The notes under the pieces: generated by a model
The model's input: the letters and a program-made list of their open reading frames with translations, nothing else
Database searches by the model: none
Told to the model about the DNA's origin: nothing
NCBI GenBank assembly: GCA_022448645.1
Contig: JAKVBZ010000004.1
Coordinates: forward strand, 98,060-162,059
Reading direction: 5' to 3'
Source: Pirellulaceae bacterium
GTDB lineage: Bacteria; Planctomycetota; Planctomycetia; Pirellulales; Pirellulaceae
DNA length: 64,000 bases
In this document: one piece after another, positions 16,295 through 25,572 of the stretch
Position numbering within the stretch: position 1 is the stretch's first letter
Layout: each line of letters starts with the position of its first letter
Position numbers and translations under genes: made by a program

Positions 16295-18145
16295 CTAGTT
16301 CAGTCCCTCTTCGACCAGCATTTCTTGGATGCGTCCGTTCACGCGCTGTTTCAGCTGAGTAAAGAACTCGAGCGTATTGAAATGGGGCAGATCGATCTGT
16401 GGATACTCGTCGTGCACCTCCGCGGGCATGTCGTAGTCCTCATCCGTAAAGCCAACTTCGTGCTCCAATTGAATGCCTCGGAGGAACGTACGTTTGACAA
16501 TCCGTTCCAGCTCGGGTACTTCCATCTGGATGTTTGACACTGCGGACACCGCCGAACACATGTGATCGTTGGTCATCCCGGCAAACTTACAGATGCCCAG
16601 GAAGTCATCGCGCAACGTTAGCCAGCCTTTGGACGTTATTGCTTCGACCCAATAGTCCAAACTGGTCTCACGTTCTAGCAAGAGCAGGAACATAGTGCGC
16701 ATCGACATGTGTCCTCCGGCAATTGCCCAAGGATAACCTGGATTGGTTTGCGGCAGGTATGCTGGAAACTCGACCCCTTTGCAGTGCATGGCGTATTGAG
16801 GAGCATTCAACTGTTCCCCAAGGCGCATGGAACCTTGCCCTAAGAGTTCCAATTTACCAGTCCCGATTTGTTCTACGACATCTCGAGTCTTTTCGTAGTT
16901 ACCGTACTCCAGACCGTCAGCGATCATCGAATCGGGATTGCGCCGGTTGTATTCCATGACGTAGGATATCGTTGAACCACAGGAAATGGCGTCCATCCCC
17001 AAATTGTCAACTTGTTCGACTAGGTCCATGGCCTGATCGACATCGAAGATGCCGATGTTCGAGGCCAAAAGGTTGAGGGGCTCGTAGTCGAGTTTTGCGC
17101 GAAATTTACCAGCTTTTCCATCCTCGTTCTCGTCGTACACATTTTTATGACACGCGATGCCGCAACGATAACAAGACTCATCTTTGATGAGGTACGGCCC
17201 CTGTTCCACATTCGGACGGTATAACTGGTCAGAAGCATTGCCATCGGTAGGTACGAAATTCATTTCGGGCATGGCATGCAGAGGATTCAAAGCCTGGTAG
17301 TTCGCCCAAGTTCCACCGCCACCGTTGTTCTTTTTCGCGTCACGAAATCGCCGACTTCCTTCACCGCGAGCAATTTCCTGATTGAGCTCTTTGATCTGAG
17401 GATGGAGCTTGCCGCCACGTTGGTCCGGTGTGTCGGCCACAATCGCCAGGATGTTTTTGGAGCCCAACATGCCGCCCATACCACCGCGGCCACAGTAGCG
17501 AGCCTTCGGGTCGCCGCTCTTTAGTTGGTTTTCCGTTGACAACCCCACAGCCGCATACCGCACTTGGCGAAAGTTTTCTCCTGCGGGTCCGATGACAGCA
17601 AAGTGAGCATTCGCAAATCGTTTGTGCAGAGATTGGATTTTTTCATTGATGAGCAAACCTACCAGCTCACTGGCGTCTAATAGATCGAAGACCGGTGGGC
17701 CGTCTTCCTCATGGCGGTGAATGTGTAAGAGTACCGGTCCGGCACTGCGACCAGTCATCACAACTTCGTCGACGTCCAGATATCGCAACTTCGTACCAAA
17801 CTTGCCGCTACCGGCGGACCACATGGCCGAAGGTTTGCCAGTTCGTGATTGTTTCAGCGGTGAATAAGCAAGAAAGTAGGTGCGCAGCCCAGTCATGAAA
17901 TCCGTACCACTTAACAGCCCCAAATTCATGATCAGTGCCGCCTGAGGGTCGTACGCGTCGTCGACTGCCTTACCTCGCAGGAATTTGAATCCCCGTGCTA
18001 TGCCACCAAAGACGTCTTCGTAATCTTCACAGCGAACAGATTCACTGCGGGTGCCTCCTGTCGATAAATCCAAGTGATACCGTTGGTATTCAAAGTCGGC
18101 AAAAGATTTCGGAGTGGAGCTAACATTTCTGTCTTCATTCGACAT
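16295..18145 (-). CDS. Tungsten-type aldehyde:ferredoxin oxidoreductase
   Basis: A 616-residue AOR-family enzyme. Start ATG 18145 with AAGGAAA upstream is chosen over 18223. The N-terminal domain has RYCGRGGMGGMLGSKNI (about 217-233), which binds the two molybdopterins. The 4Fe-4S ligands are CYRCGIAC (residues 325-332, CxxCxxxC) and Cys519 in DDFLGICKFAG. AORs oxidise aldehydes to acids in the cytoplasm and pass electrons to ferredoxin. It is usually found in anaerobes and thermophiles, so its presence here is notable. The MoaD/ThiS-like carrier gene follows downstream. The aldehyde used cannot be read, and neither a ferredoxin nor an electron-transfer partner subunit is adjacent. Confidence 0.93.
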   Translation of the reverse strand: MSNEDRNVSSTPKSFADFEYQRYHLDLSTGGTRSESVRCEDYEDVFGGIARGFKFLRGKAVDDAYDPQAALIMNLGLLSGTDFMTGLRTYFLAYSPLKQSRTGKPSAMWSAGSGKFGTKLRYLDVDEVVMTGRSAGPVLLHIHRHEEDGPPVFDLLDASELVGLLINEKIQSLHKRFANAHFAVIGPAGENFRQVRYAAVGLSTENQLKSGDPKARYCGRGGMGGMLGSKNILAIVADTPDQRGGKLHPQIKELNQEIARGEGSRRFRDAKKNNGGGGTWANYQALNPLHAMPEMNFVPTDGNASDQLYRPNVEQGPYLIKDESCYRCGIACHKNVYDENEDGKAGKFRAKLDYEPLNLLASNIGIFDVDQAMDLVEQVDNLGMDAISCGSTISYVMEYNRRNPDSMIADGLEYGNYEKTRDVVEQIGTGKLELLGQGSMRLGEQLNAPQYAMHCKGVEFPAYLPQTNPGYPWAIAGGHMSMRTMFLLLLERETSLDYWVEAITSKGWLTLRDDFLGICKFAGMTNDHMCSAVSAVSNIQMEVPELERIVKRTFLRGIQLEHEVGFTDEDYDMPAEVHDEYPQIDLPHFNTLEFFTQLKQRVNGRIQEMLVEEGLN

Positions 18146-18530
18146 GTGTTGTTTCCTTGGCAGAACGTTATGGGCAACCAGGTGTGAACCTGTCATGAAA
18201 GTTGACAAAAGGTCCGTTACCACACGGATCTATACTTTGCGATACGAACGACAACCATGCTCCCTGCTGGTCAGGTGGAACCGCGTCATCGGCAGACTTC
18301 GAGTATACCAAAGTCTCGAAGGGGACAAGCCCGTAAATCGACTAGTCGAACGGCTACTTCGGCCAGACTCGGGTCACGTTTCGTTGTGAAGTCCCGTATC
18401 ACTATAATTGGACTATGCATCCCGATTGAATCAATAAGTATAAATTCCTTGAACCATTGGGTCGTGGAGCGAGCGGGTCGGTCTACCGTGTTATAGATTG
18501 CCCGGCTCACGATATGTTAGAAATTGGCAT
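18146..18530. other. Divergent promoter gap between AOR and the TMTC-like gene
   Basis: 385 bp between divergent genes. No small gene with a ribosome site was found. The frames at 18114-18389 and 18257-18496 are not supported. Confidence 0.4.
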
Positions 18531-20702
18531 ATGTGGATTCGTTTTCTTATTGTTGGCATCGTCTTTTTCATCGCCGGTATGGCAGTCTATTGGCCCGTGG
18601 GATCGTATGGCTATGTGCACTACGACGATTTGGCTTATGTCGCAGAAAACGAACATGTCCTGCAAGGGTGGACGGCTGCTTCTTTGAAGTGGGCATGGAC
18701 TACGAATGAGCAGGCAAATTGGCATCCGTTGACGTGGATGTCACACATGCTCGACTGTCAGCTCTTTGGGTCCGAGGCACCCGGTCGCTACCACTTAGTG
18801 AATGTGTTGTTGCACGTGACCAACAGCTTGTTGCTGTTTGTATTGTTGCAACAGCTGACCTCGGTATTCTGGCGTCCACTTCTGTTGGCCGCGTTGTTTT
18901 TAGTGCATCCCCTACATGTAGAATCGGTAGCCTGGATTTCAGAACGCAAGGATGTGCTCAGTTCCTTGTTTTGGTTGGCTTCGATGATTTTCTATATTCA
19001 ATATGTGCAGCGGCGTAGCGTAGGTTGTTATGTTGTCTGCTGCCTATTATTGGCTGCCGGTTTGCTATCCAAGCCGATGCCTGTCACAGCCCCTTTTGTT
19101 TTACTGTTGCTTGACTATTGGCCACTCCAACGGTGGTTGCCTTTGTCTGGCACGGCTCATCGAGGAGATCGATCTCGAGCACAAGAAGTTGCCGTACAAC
19201 ACAGGATGCAATCTGCGAGTCGCAAGCCGTCTCGGCGTCGAAAAAAGAACCCACGTCGGACTTTGGACAAGGCCAACGGATCGTTTCGGCGAGCGACCGC
19301 GGTACCTGATCTGCGCGCGTCGGAAATAAGTGTGGTCCGGTTGTGGTTGGAAAAGGTGCCGCTGTTCCTACTGGTCGCCGTTTCGTCCACGATCACCTAT
19401 TTCGTCCAACAGGGAGGTGGTGCGGTGGGGTCCGTTCCATGGCAACATCACTGTGCCGTCATCGTCTTGGGGTATGCTCGCTATTTGCGGAACACGGTTT
19501 GGCCGTGCGACTTGGCCGTTTTGTACCCCAATTATCCGGGCATGTGGACGATACCCCAGATGGCTGCAGCTGTCGGATTACTTGCTGTCGTTAGTGCCAT
19601 GGTCTTCATTTGGCGTGGCAAGCGTTACTTGACAGTGGGTTGGCTTTGGTTTCTAGGAACACTCATTCCAGTGATTGGCATTGTCCAGATCGGAGAACAC
19701 TCGCTGGCTGATCGTTACATGTACTTTCCACTGATTGGCGTGTTGATCATGTTGGCTTGGGGTTGTGCCGACGTCCTTTCTTATTATTCAGAGGCGAAGC
19801 ACGTGGGATACGCCATTGTGGTTGTGTGCTGTATCACGTGTGCGCTGGTTGCATTTCAACAGGTAAGCTACTGGGAAAATTCTGAAAAGTTGTTTCAACG
19901 CGCTGTGGATGTTACGAAGAATAATTATTCGATGCACGACAAGTTGGGTGACGAGCTGCGCCGTCAGGGTAGAGCCAAAGACGCGACCTACCACTATCGT
20001 CGTGCCGTGGCGATCAAGCCAGATTTCGCGGAAGCGCTGAATGATTTGGGAGTTATGCTGCAAGCGGAAGGCAAAATAACAGATGCGATCGAACAGTATG
20101 CGCGGTCCGCTCAAGCCGACCCAAGCCTCGCCGAAGCCTACACCAATTGGGGAGTCGCGTTGAATGTGCTTGGCAAACCGGACCAGGCGATCCAGAAACT
20201 ACAGCAGGCTTTGGAACGTAAGCCACGGTACGCAGAGACATTGTTTAACCTGGGAGTCGTTCACCAACAGCAGAAGCGTGCTCAACAGGCATCCGATTAC
20301 TATCAACAGGCGATTGAAGCTGATTCGGAGTACGTGTCAGCCTATAATAATCTCGGTGTGCTGCTGCAGAATCAAGGACAATTCCAGGATGCCCTGCCAT
20401 ATTACCAACAAGCATTGGTACTCGATTCGAACTACTACGATGTGTATTTCAATCTGGGAAACGGATACCGAACCGTCAAACAGTGGAAACCATCCATAGC
20501 ACATTATCAACGTGCCATCGAAATCGGAGTGCCCTCGCAAAGCTATCCTGCTCGAGTCAATTTGGCAGTGACATTGATGGAGCAACGGCAGTGGGACGTT
20601 GCGAATCGGTTGTTGGAGCAATCGTTATCGCTTTACGAAGGAGACCAGCAGCAGCAACTTGCCAACCTGCTAAAGCGTTCGCGCCGTCGCCTGCCACCGT
20701 AG
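18531..20702 (+). CDS. TMTC-like multi-pass membrane protein with TPR repeats
   Basis: A 723-residue protein. ATG 18531 is preferred; TTG 18498 would add 11 residues. The N-terminal part has roughly ten membrane segments, with the family's HPLHVESVAWISERKDVLSS signature near residue 130. A Arg/Lys-rich cytoplasmic or lumenal loop follows around 205-260. From about residue 460 to the end there are about seven TPR units (for example NDLGVMLQAEGKITDAIEQY and NNLGVLLQNQGQFQDALPYY). The arrangement matches eukaryotic TMTC O-mannosyltransferases and their bacterial relatives, which belong to the GT-C class. Glycosyl transfer onto exported proteins is likely but unproven. It converges with the HEAT-repeat gene. 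Confidence 0.8.
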   Translation: MWIRFLIVGIVFFIAGMAVYWPVGSYGYVHYDDLAYVAENEHVLQGWTAASLKWAWTTNEQANWHPLTWMSHMLDCQLFGSEAPGRYHLVNVLLHVTNSLLLFVLLQQLTSVFWRPLLLAALFLVHPLHVESVAWISERKDVLSSLFWLASMIFYIQYVQRRSVGCYVVCCLLLAAGLLSKPMPVTAPFVLLLLDYWPLQRWLPLSGTAHRGDRSRAQEVAVQHRMQSASRKPSRRRKKNPRRTLDKANGSFRRATAVPDLRASEISVVRLWLEKVPLFLLVAVSSTITYFVQQGGGAVGSVPWQHHCAVIVLGYARYLRNTVWPCDLAVLYPNYPGMWTIPQMAAAVGLLAVVSAMVFIWRGKRYLTVGWLWFLGTLIPVIGIVQIGEHSLADRYMYFPLIGVLIMLAWGCADVLSYYSEAKHVGYAIVVVCCITCALVAFQQVSYWENSEKLFQRAVDVTKNNYSMHDKLGDELRRQGRAKDATYHYRRAVAIKPDFAEALNDLGVMLQAEGKITDAIEQYARSAQADPSLAEAYTNWGVALNVLGKPDQAIQKLQQALERKPRYAETLFNLGVVHQQQKRAQQASDYYQQAIEADSEYVSAYNNLGVLLQNQGQFQDALPYYQQALVLDSNYYDVYFNLGNGYRTVKQWKPSIAHYQRAIEIGVPSQSYPARVNLAVTLMEQRQWDVANRLLEQSLSLYEGDQQQQLANLLKRSRRRLPP

Positions 20703-20719
20703 GACACGCTTCTCTCGAC

Positions 20720-22876
20720 CTACGGCAACGGCAGGATGATGGGCTCATTTTCCGCAAACGTTGCTTTGCCCAATCTACCATCGACGCGATAGTGCACGGT
20801 TAGTACTTTGACGACGTTTGGTGCAGGGTCACCAAAAACAGCGTTGTAACCCTTCTTCTTTTTTTCTGGCAACGTCAGCAGGCGAATATTCCCTGCGCAT
20901 TCAGTCAGGACGGCCGTTACATCCACCACTTTGTCGTCAGCGCCGTATTCGGCTTTTACGATCTCTAGCTGCACGAGGGGGAAACCGACTTGATCCAGTA
21001 GCTTTCGCACAGGTTCGGAGTCCGTTCCAGTTTTGTGTGCGATGACAAGACACACGCGTGACGAGGTTTGCCGAAGGGATTCGATGTCTGTAATTTCGGC
21101 AGCCAATTGTAGCGATTCCAGGCAAGGATAACGTGCCAAGATTTGGAGGACGAGTTCCCGCTCTGCATCTCGTTCGGCGGCTTGCAGTGCCTGGCGGCAC
21201 ATCATGACCCGTTCGGTATCTTCGAAAGGAAACTGACGGACGATTCGCAGGTATCCACGCAAACCACGAGTGCGAAACTTACCAGACACGTCGCTCTTGG
21301 CTAGTTGCAACAGCACAGGAGCTGCGTCCGACGTCATCCACTGCCCCAACAATCGACTTGCTGTGTCTTGCAAAATCGGTTCTTTGCCCGTGGCCGAATC
21401 CGAGAGAGCCTGAAGTGCCGACGTACCACCAACATTTCCGATGATCTCCAGAAACACATTCTGTGCTGGTACGCTGGCTGTGGACATGGCTGATACAAGT
21501 TGATTTACACAATCGTCAGCATGAGGCATGCGAACGGCCGCAGCATGGAGCGCCGCTTGAGCCACATTGCGGTCTTTAGATAGTTTTTTGCTGTTAATAG
21601 CTGTCACGCGTTCGATGAGCGCAGGTAGATCGTTGGGGCCGACGGTTTGTCCCAGAGCGTGCAGGGCGGCCTGGCGAATATCGACGTTAGCATCATCAGC
21701 TGCTGTTAGTAGTTCTGGTATCGCTTCAATGCGGCGTGCACCAATCGCTTTCACTAGAACCAGACGAGCCGTTCCTGTGGTGGTACCCAGGCGCTCCACA
21801 ATTCGGCGATCGACGTCGGCACCGGACAATTCATGTAAGGCCGTTTGTACGGGGTCCAAGAATGGCTTACCCCCGTCGCTGGCGATGTTCACCAACGTCT
21901 CCACGCAGTCAGCATCACCGACTTTACCAATTGCTTTGACAGCCGCCAGACGCACTTCCGTTTCGATGTCTTGTTTGGCTGCCATATGAAGCACTGCTGG
22001 TTGGACAGCTTCGTCTCTACGGTCGGCTAGTGCGTAGAGCAGACGAAGTTGCCGCCGTGCGTTGGCATGGTCGAGTTGTCGAACCAGTGCATTTGTCACA
22101 AGCACGCCAGGCATTTCTCGGGTGATCTGCAGGCCCAAGTAAAACATGAGCTGATCCGACGATTGGAGCTGCTCAACCAGCAACGGAATCCCTGCATCAC
22201 CGCGTGCCAGGATGGCACCTCTGGTGGCTTCGATGATTCTCTGTTGTGGTACATCGGCTTGGCGAACTTTGTCGTACAGGTTGGTAGCCAGTTCATTAGC
22301 TTCCAGTCGTAGTAATTGTTCGGCGCACAGGATGCAGCCTTCGGCGACCGCAGACCGTCGATCTGCGGACGTTGTTTCGAGAGTTTGTTCCAAGAATTTT
22401 GTGGCTGTCGGCCCACCGATTTTCCCCAGCGCAACAGCGGCAGCAGCAGCTGCCTGAGCATCGTCGTCCTCCAATACTCGGGTCAAGATATTCGTGGCAT
22501 CAGTGTCCCGGCGAACGGCGATGGAATGGATGATCCCGACCCGCAATCGACCCTTGACGTTGGGTAACGTTTCTTGCAATGCCTTACCAGCAGCGCGATC
22601 GGGAATCGCCTCGAGGGCAATCCTCGCCCAAGAAGCGAGCTCAGGATCGGCTAACAAAGGCTGAAGGGCCTCGACGGAATGCTTAGAGCCGTGCACAGCC
22701 AGGCGTTTACAAATCAGAGCTTTATCTGCTTTTGGTGCGTCCGATTGAAGCGCAGCGATCAAAGAACGCTCCAGGTCAGAGCTGTTTTCTCCTTCGGCCA
22801 ACGCGATGCTACAGCCGTACAACCAAACTACCGATAACATGATCCAGCAGGATTTTGTTTCTGTCAGCTGACCCAT
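20720..22876 (-). CDS. Secreted HEAT-repeat protein
   Basis: A 718-residue protein beginning with a signal sequence (hydrophobic CWIMLSVVWLYGCSIALAEG). Cleavage after ALA or lipidation at the Cys in LYGC are both possible; the latter is a weak lipobox. The rest is a chain of HEAT/PBS-lyase-like helical repeats of about 30-37 residues, such as AAAAAVALGKIGGPTATKFL, RLAAVKAIGKVGDADCVETL and DIRQAALHALGQTVGPNDLP. No catalytic domain is visible. The C-terminal 100 residues carry a different, beta-rich stretch. Such proteins act as binding scaffolds in planctomycetes. It follows the Gfo/Idh gene by 91 bp. Confidence 0.85.
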   Translation of the reverse strand: MGQLTETKSCWIMLSVVWLYGCSIALAEGENSSDLERSLIAALQSDAPKADKALICKRLAVHGSKHSVEALQPLLADPELASWARIALEAIPDRAAGKALQETLPNVKGRLRVGIIHSIAVRRDTDATNILTRVLEDDDAQAAAAAAVALGKIGGPTATKFLEQTLETTSADRRSAVAEGCILCAEQLLRLEANELATNLYDKVRQADVPQQRIIEATRGAILARGDAGIPLLVEQLQSSDQLMFYLGLQITREMPGVLVTNALVRQLDHANARRQLRLLYALADRRDEAVQPAVLHMAAKQDIETEVRLAAVKAIGKVGDADCVETLVNIASDGGKPFLDPVQTALHELSGADVDRRIVERLGTTTGTARLVLVKAIGARRIEAIPELLTAADDANVDIRQAALHALGQTVGPNDLPALIERVTAINSKKLSKDRNVAQAALHAAAVRMPHADDCVNQLVSAMSTASVPAQNVFLEIIGNVGGTSALQALSDSATGKEPILQDTASRLLGQWMTSDAAPVLLQLAKSDVSGKFRTRGLRGYLRIVRQFPFEDTERVMMCRQALQAAERDAERELVLQILARYPCLESLQLAAEITDIESLRQTSSRVCLVIAHKTGTDSEPVRKLLDQVGFPLVQLEIVKAEYGADDKVVDVTAVLTECAGNIRLLTLPEKKKKGYNAVFGDPAPNVVKVLTVHYRVDGRLGKATFAENEPIILPLP

Positions 22877-22967
22877 TTATTTGACTCCTGAGTGATTCAT
22901 TCCAGGCCGATTTTGACTGGAGAAAAGTTTGTGCTATGCATTACGTATCGCTGCGGATCGTTTCGTT

Positions 22968-24254
22968 TTATATTCGCCAGGGAGCTCGTAACGCTTCGGA
23001 CCTTAATCGGTTTGCTTCTGCGTCTCCGACGAATTGGTGCTTCAAGGGGTCGTAGGTCACCTTACGATCCAAAAAGACGGCGATGTTGGCAGCGTGACAA
23101 GCGATGTGACCGAAACATGCTACTTCAGCACTAGCCCGTGGCTGACTTCGAGTCTTCACCGAATTCAGGAAGTCCCGCACATGGAATGTGGCCGGATAAC
23201 CACCAATCTCTGCGACTTGGCGACCTGCCAGTAGTTCGGGGCTGCTGAGAATGAACTTGCCGCTGTCGCCCGTTTCGATCCATCCGTCATCCCCTTCGAA
23301 TCGAACAGGGCATGACCCTAAGGGCAGCCAATCGTCTTCACGTATGACGAGTTCGACCCCGTCCGCATAACGAGCCACAATGCGGTTGTTCTCTGGAGGA
23401 AAGTATTCCACCGGAGCCGTTCGATCGGCGCCCGCTGCCCATTGGCACAAATCGACGCAATGAGAACCCCATTCCAGGACGCCACCACCGGTCAACCCTC
23501 CTCCTTTTTCAAAGTTAAACCCGTCGAGATGAGCTTTGTTAAAGGGACGCCAGGCGGCTGGTCCGAGATAAGTGTCCCAATCGATTTCATCCTTGTCCGG
23601 TTCAGGTTCCGGAGCCATCCAGCCACTACTGACTGTCTTCATACCGGCTGGGTGTGCGTGGACACGTCGCAGCGTGCCCAAGCGTCCACTGTTCGCCAAT
23701 TCGCAGGCGAATTCAAAATGTGGCAGATTCCGTCTTTGGGTACCCGCCTGCAAAATACGTCCGGTCCGACGAAAGATATCGGCGAGTTGAAGACTTTGCG
23801 AAATGTTCTTGGTGCACGGTTTTTCGCAATAGACATCCTTTCCAGCTCTGGCGGCTAACGTCGCCGCCGTGGCGTGCCAATTGGGACCGGTGGCGATGAG
23901 CACCGCGTCGATGTCCTGTCGAGCTAACAGATCACGTAGATCGCGATAAGTCTCACAGTCCTGGTTTTCGTACTTTTGGTCGATGGTTGTTTTGGCGGCT
24001 TGACGCCTAACCGCTTTGATATCGCAGATAGCAACGCATTGGACATCTGGTTCATCTAGAAAGCATCCAAGATCGTAAGTTCCCCGGTTACCAATGCCGA
24101 TGCCCCCCAACACAATGCGTTCACTAGGGGCCACGACGCCGTTTTTTCCCAAAGCACTCGCCGGAACGATGTGGGGAAGGGCAAACACTGTACTGGCGCT
24201 TACTGCAGATTGAAGAAATCGCCGCCGAGGAAGATGCTTCTTTGTTTGAGGCAT
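22968..24254 (-). CDS. Tat-exported Gfo/Idh/MocA oxidoreductase
   Basis: A 428-residue protein with a twin-arginine signal (LPRRRFLQSAVSASTVFALP). The mature part starts with a Rossmann domain (VLGGIGIGNRGTYDLG) and the family motif GKDVYCEKPCTKNI, where EKP holds the catalytic-site Lys. The C-terminal Gfo domain has GGVLEWGSHCVDLCQWA. These enzymes oxidise or reduce sugar hydroxyls with NAD(P). Export with bound cofactor through Tat is typical in planctomycetes. It lies 135 bp behind the DegT gene on the same strand, which suggests a glycan role, though periplasmic catabolism is equally possible. Confidence 0.92.
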   Translation of the reverse strand: MPQTKKHLPRRRFLQSAVSASTVFALPHIVPASALGKNGVVAPSERIVLGGIGIGNRGTYDLGCFLDEPDVQCVAICDIKAVRRQAAKTTIDQKYENQDCETYRDLRDLLARQDIDAVLIATGPNWHATAATLAARAGKDVYCEKPCTKNISQSLQLADIFRRTGRILQAGTQRRNLPHFEFACELANSGRLGTLRRVHAHPAGMKTVSSGWMAPEPEPDKDEIDWDTYLGPAAWRPFNKAHLDGFNFEKGGGLTGGGVLEWGSHCVDLCQWAAGADRTAPVEYFPPENNRIVARYADGVELVIREDDWLPLGSCPVRFEGDDGWIETGDSGKFILSSPELLAGRQVAEIGGYPATFHVRDFLNSVKTRSQPRASAEVACFGHIACHAANIAVFLDRKVTYDPLKHQFVGDAEANRLRSEALRAPWRI

Positions 24255-24389
24255 GCCAAGCTTTCTGGAAAGGCCAAGAATGAATGGTATCGAAGAGCTT
24301 GTAGTATAGTCGATGGCGCGATGAATGCGAGACGAAGGATGTTCTCGCGTAGAGCGTGGTAACCAGAGAACTATGTCGCGGCATGTTCT

Positions 24390-25508
24390 CTAGGAATCCG
24401 ACCAATCTTTTAATCCCTGACAGATCGTTTGCAGCGAATCGTCATCCAGTTGCGGATACATAGGCAAACTTAAGATGGACGACACGACCTGTTCGGTCAC
24501 GGATAGTTGATCGCTCCCTTGAAGCCTGTTGAGATAGGCAGGTTGTTGATGCACTGCCTGTGGGTAGTGAATGGCTGTTCCGATACCACGGTCGGTGAGG
24601 TATGCTTTGAGTTCATTCCGTCGATCCGATCGAATGACGTATTGGTGGTAAACGTGCGAGCTGTTTTCACGCACCATAGGTGCTTCTAGGGACAGTGATT
24701 TCAAACAAGCATCGTAAGTCTGCGCGATTGTTTGACGACGGCGATTGTCTTCGCTGAGTCGGCTGAGTTTTTCCAATAAAATTGCAGCTTGTAGTTCGTC
24801 TAGCCTCGAATTCACGCCAGGTAGTTGGCTGGATCGCTGTTCATCCCATCCATATTGTCTCTGCTGGCGCAGTTGATTCGCCAACGCGGCATCCTGCGTC
24901 ACCACCATCCCACCGTCACCGAGAGCTCCCAGGTTTTTGGTGGGATAAAAACTGAAAGTGGCAGCCGTCCCCCAGCTGCCCGCATTGCGACCTTGAAAAG
25001 TCGCTCCATGCGATTGGGCACAGTCCTCGATGATAAGCAGGTTGTGCCTGGTCGCAATCGCTTGGATGGCTTCCATGTCGGCCATTTGTCCGTACAAGTG
25101 TACCGGGACCACAGCTTTGGGGGGCGGTATGTCTCGTGGCCACTGAGTGAGCGCTGCGTTCAGAGAATCGGGAGACATGGTAAAGGTGTGCGGATCTATG
25201 TCGACGAAGACCGCGTTGGCTCCGCTCCGTTCAATGCCCGCAACGGTGGCGACAGCCGTGTGCGACACCGTGATCACGTGATCACCCGCTCCGATCTGAC
25301 AAGCACGTAAGGCAATTTCGATGGCATCCGTTCCAGATCCGACCCCCACGCCATGCGCTACACCCACATAGTTGGCGAAATCACGTTCGAACCGGTCCAC
25401 TTCACGGCCCAAGATGTACCAACCACTGGCGACGACGCGTTCTAGTGCTCGATCGATGGATGTCTTGTAGGCAAGATAGCCAGCGGTGAGGTCATTCTGA
25501 GAGATCAC
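24390..25508 (-). CDS. DegT/DnrJ/EryC1/StrS sugar aminotransferase
   Basis: A 372-residue PLP enzyme. The frame is open to 25658, but homology begins at GTG 25508 (MISQNDLTAGYLAYK when initiated), which I chose; TTG 25565 is an alternative. The PLP lysine is Lys191 in SFYPTKNLGALGDGG. Other motifs are GSGTDAIEIAL, VPVHLYGQ and IEDCAQSHGA. It likely transfers an amino group from glutamate to a nucleotide-linked keto-sugar. The keto substrate may be made by the epimerase/dehydratase gene 64 bp upstream. The ordering supports amino-sugar synthesis for a surface glycan. Confidence 0.92.
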   Translation of the reverse strand: MISQNDLTAGYLAYKTSIDRALERVVASGWYILGREVDRFERDFANYVGVAHGVGVGSGTDAIEIALRACQIGAGDHVITVSHTAVATVAGIERSGANAVFVDIDPHTFTMSPDSLNAALTQWPRDIPPPKAVVPVHLYGQMADMEAIQAIATRHNLLIIEDCAQSHGATFQGRNAGSWGTAATFSFYPTKNLGALGDGGMVVTQDAALANQLRQQRQYGWDEQRSSQLPGVNSRLDELQAAILLEKLSRLSEDNRRRQTIAQTYDACLKSLSLEAPMVRENSSHVYHQYVIRSDRRNELKAYLTDRGIGTAIHYPQAVHQQPAYLNRLQGSDQLSVTEQVVSSILSLPMYPQLDDDSLQTICQGLKDWSDS

Positions 25509-25572
25509 GGATATTTCTTTCTTGACTACAGAAGAACTCCACTTTTCCGGAAGAGAGTCGACCAATACGAAT

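Noticed and set aside
25491..25500. TCATTCTGAG inside the aminotransferase gene, like the repeat arm
   Set aside because: Only the 10-bp arm matches and no second arm or inner block follows, so it is chance in coding sequence.
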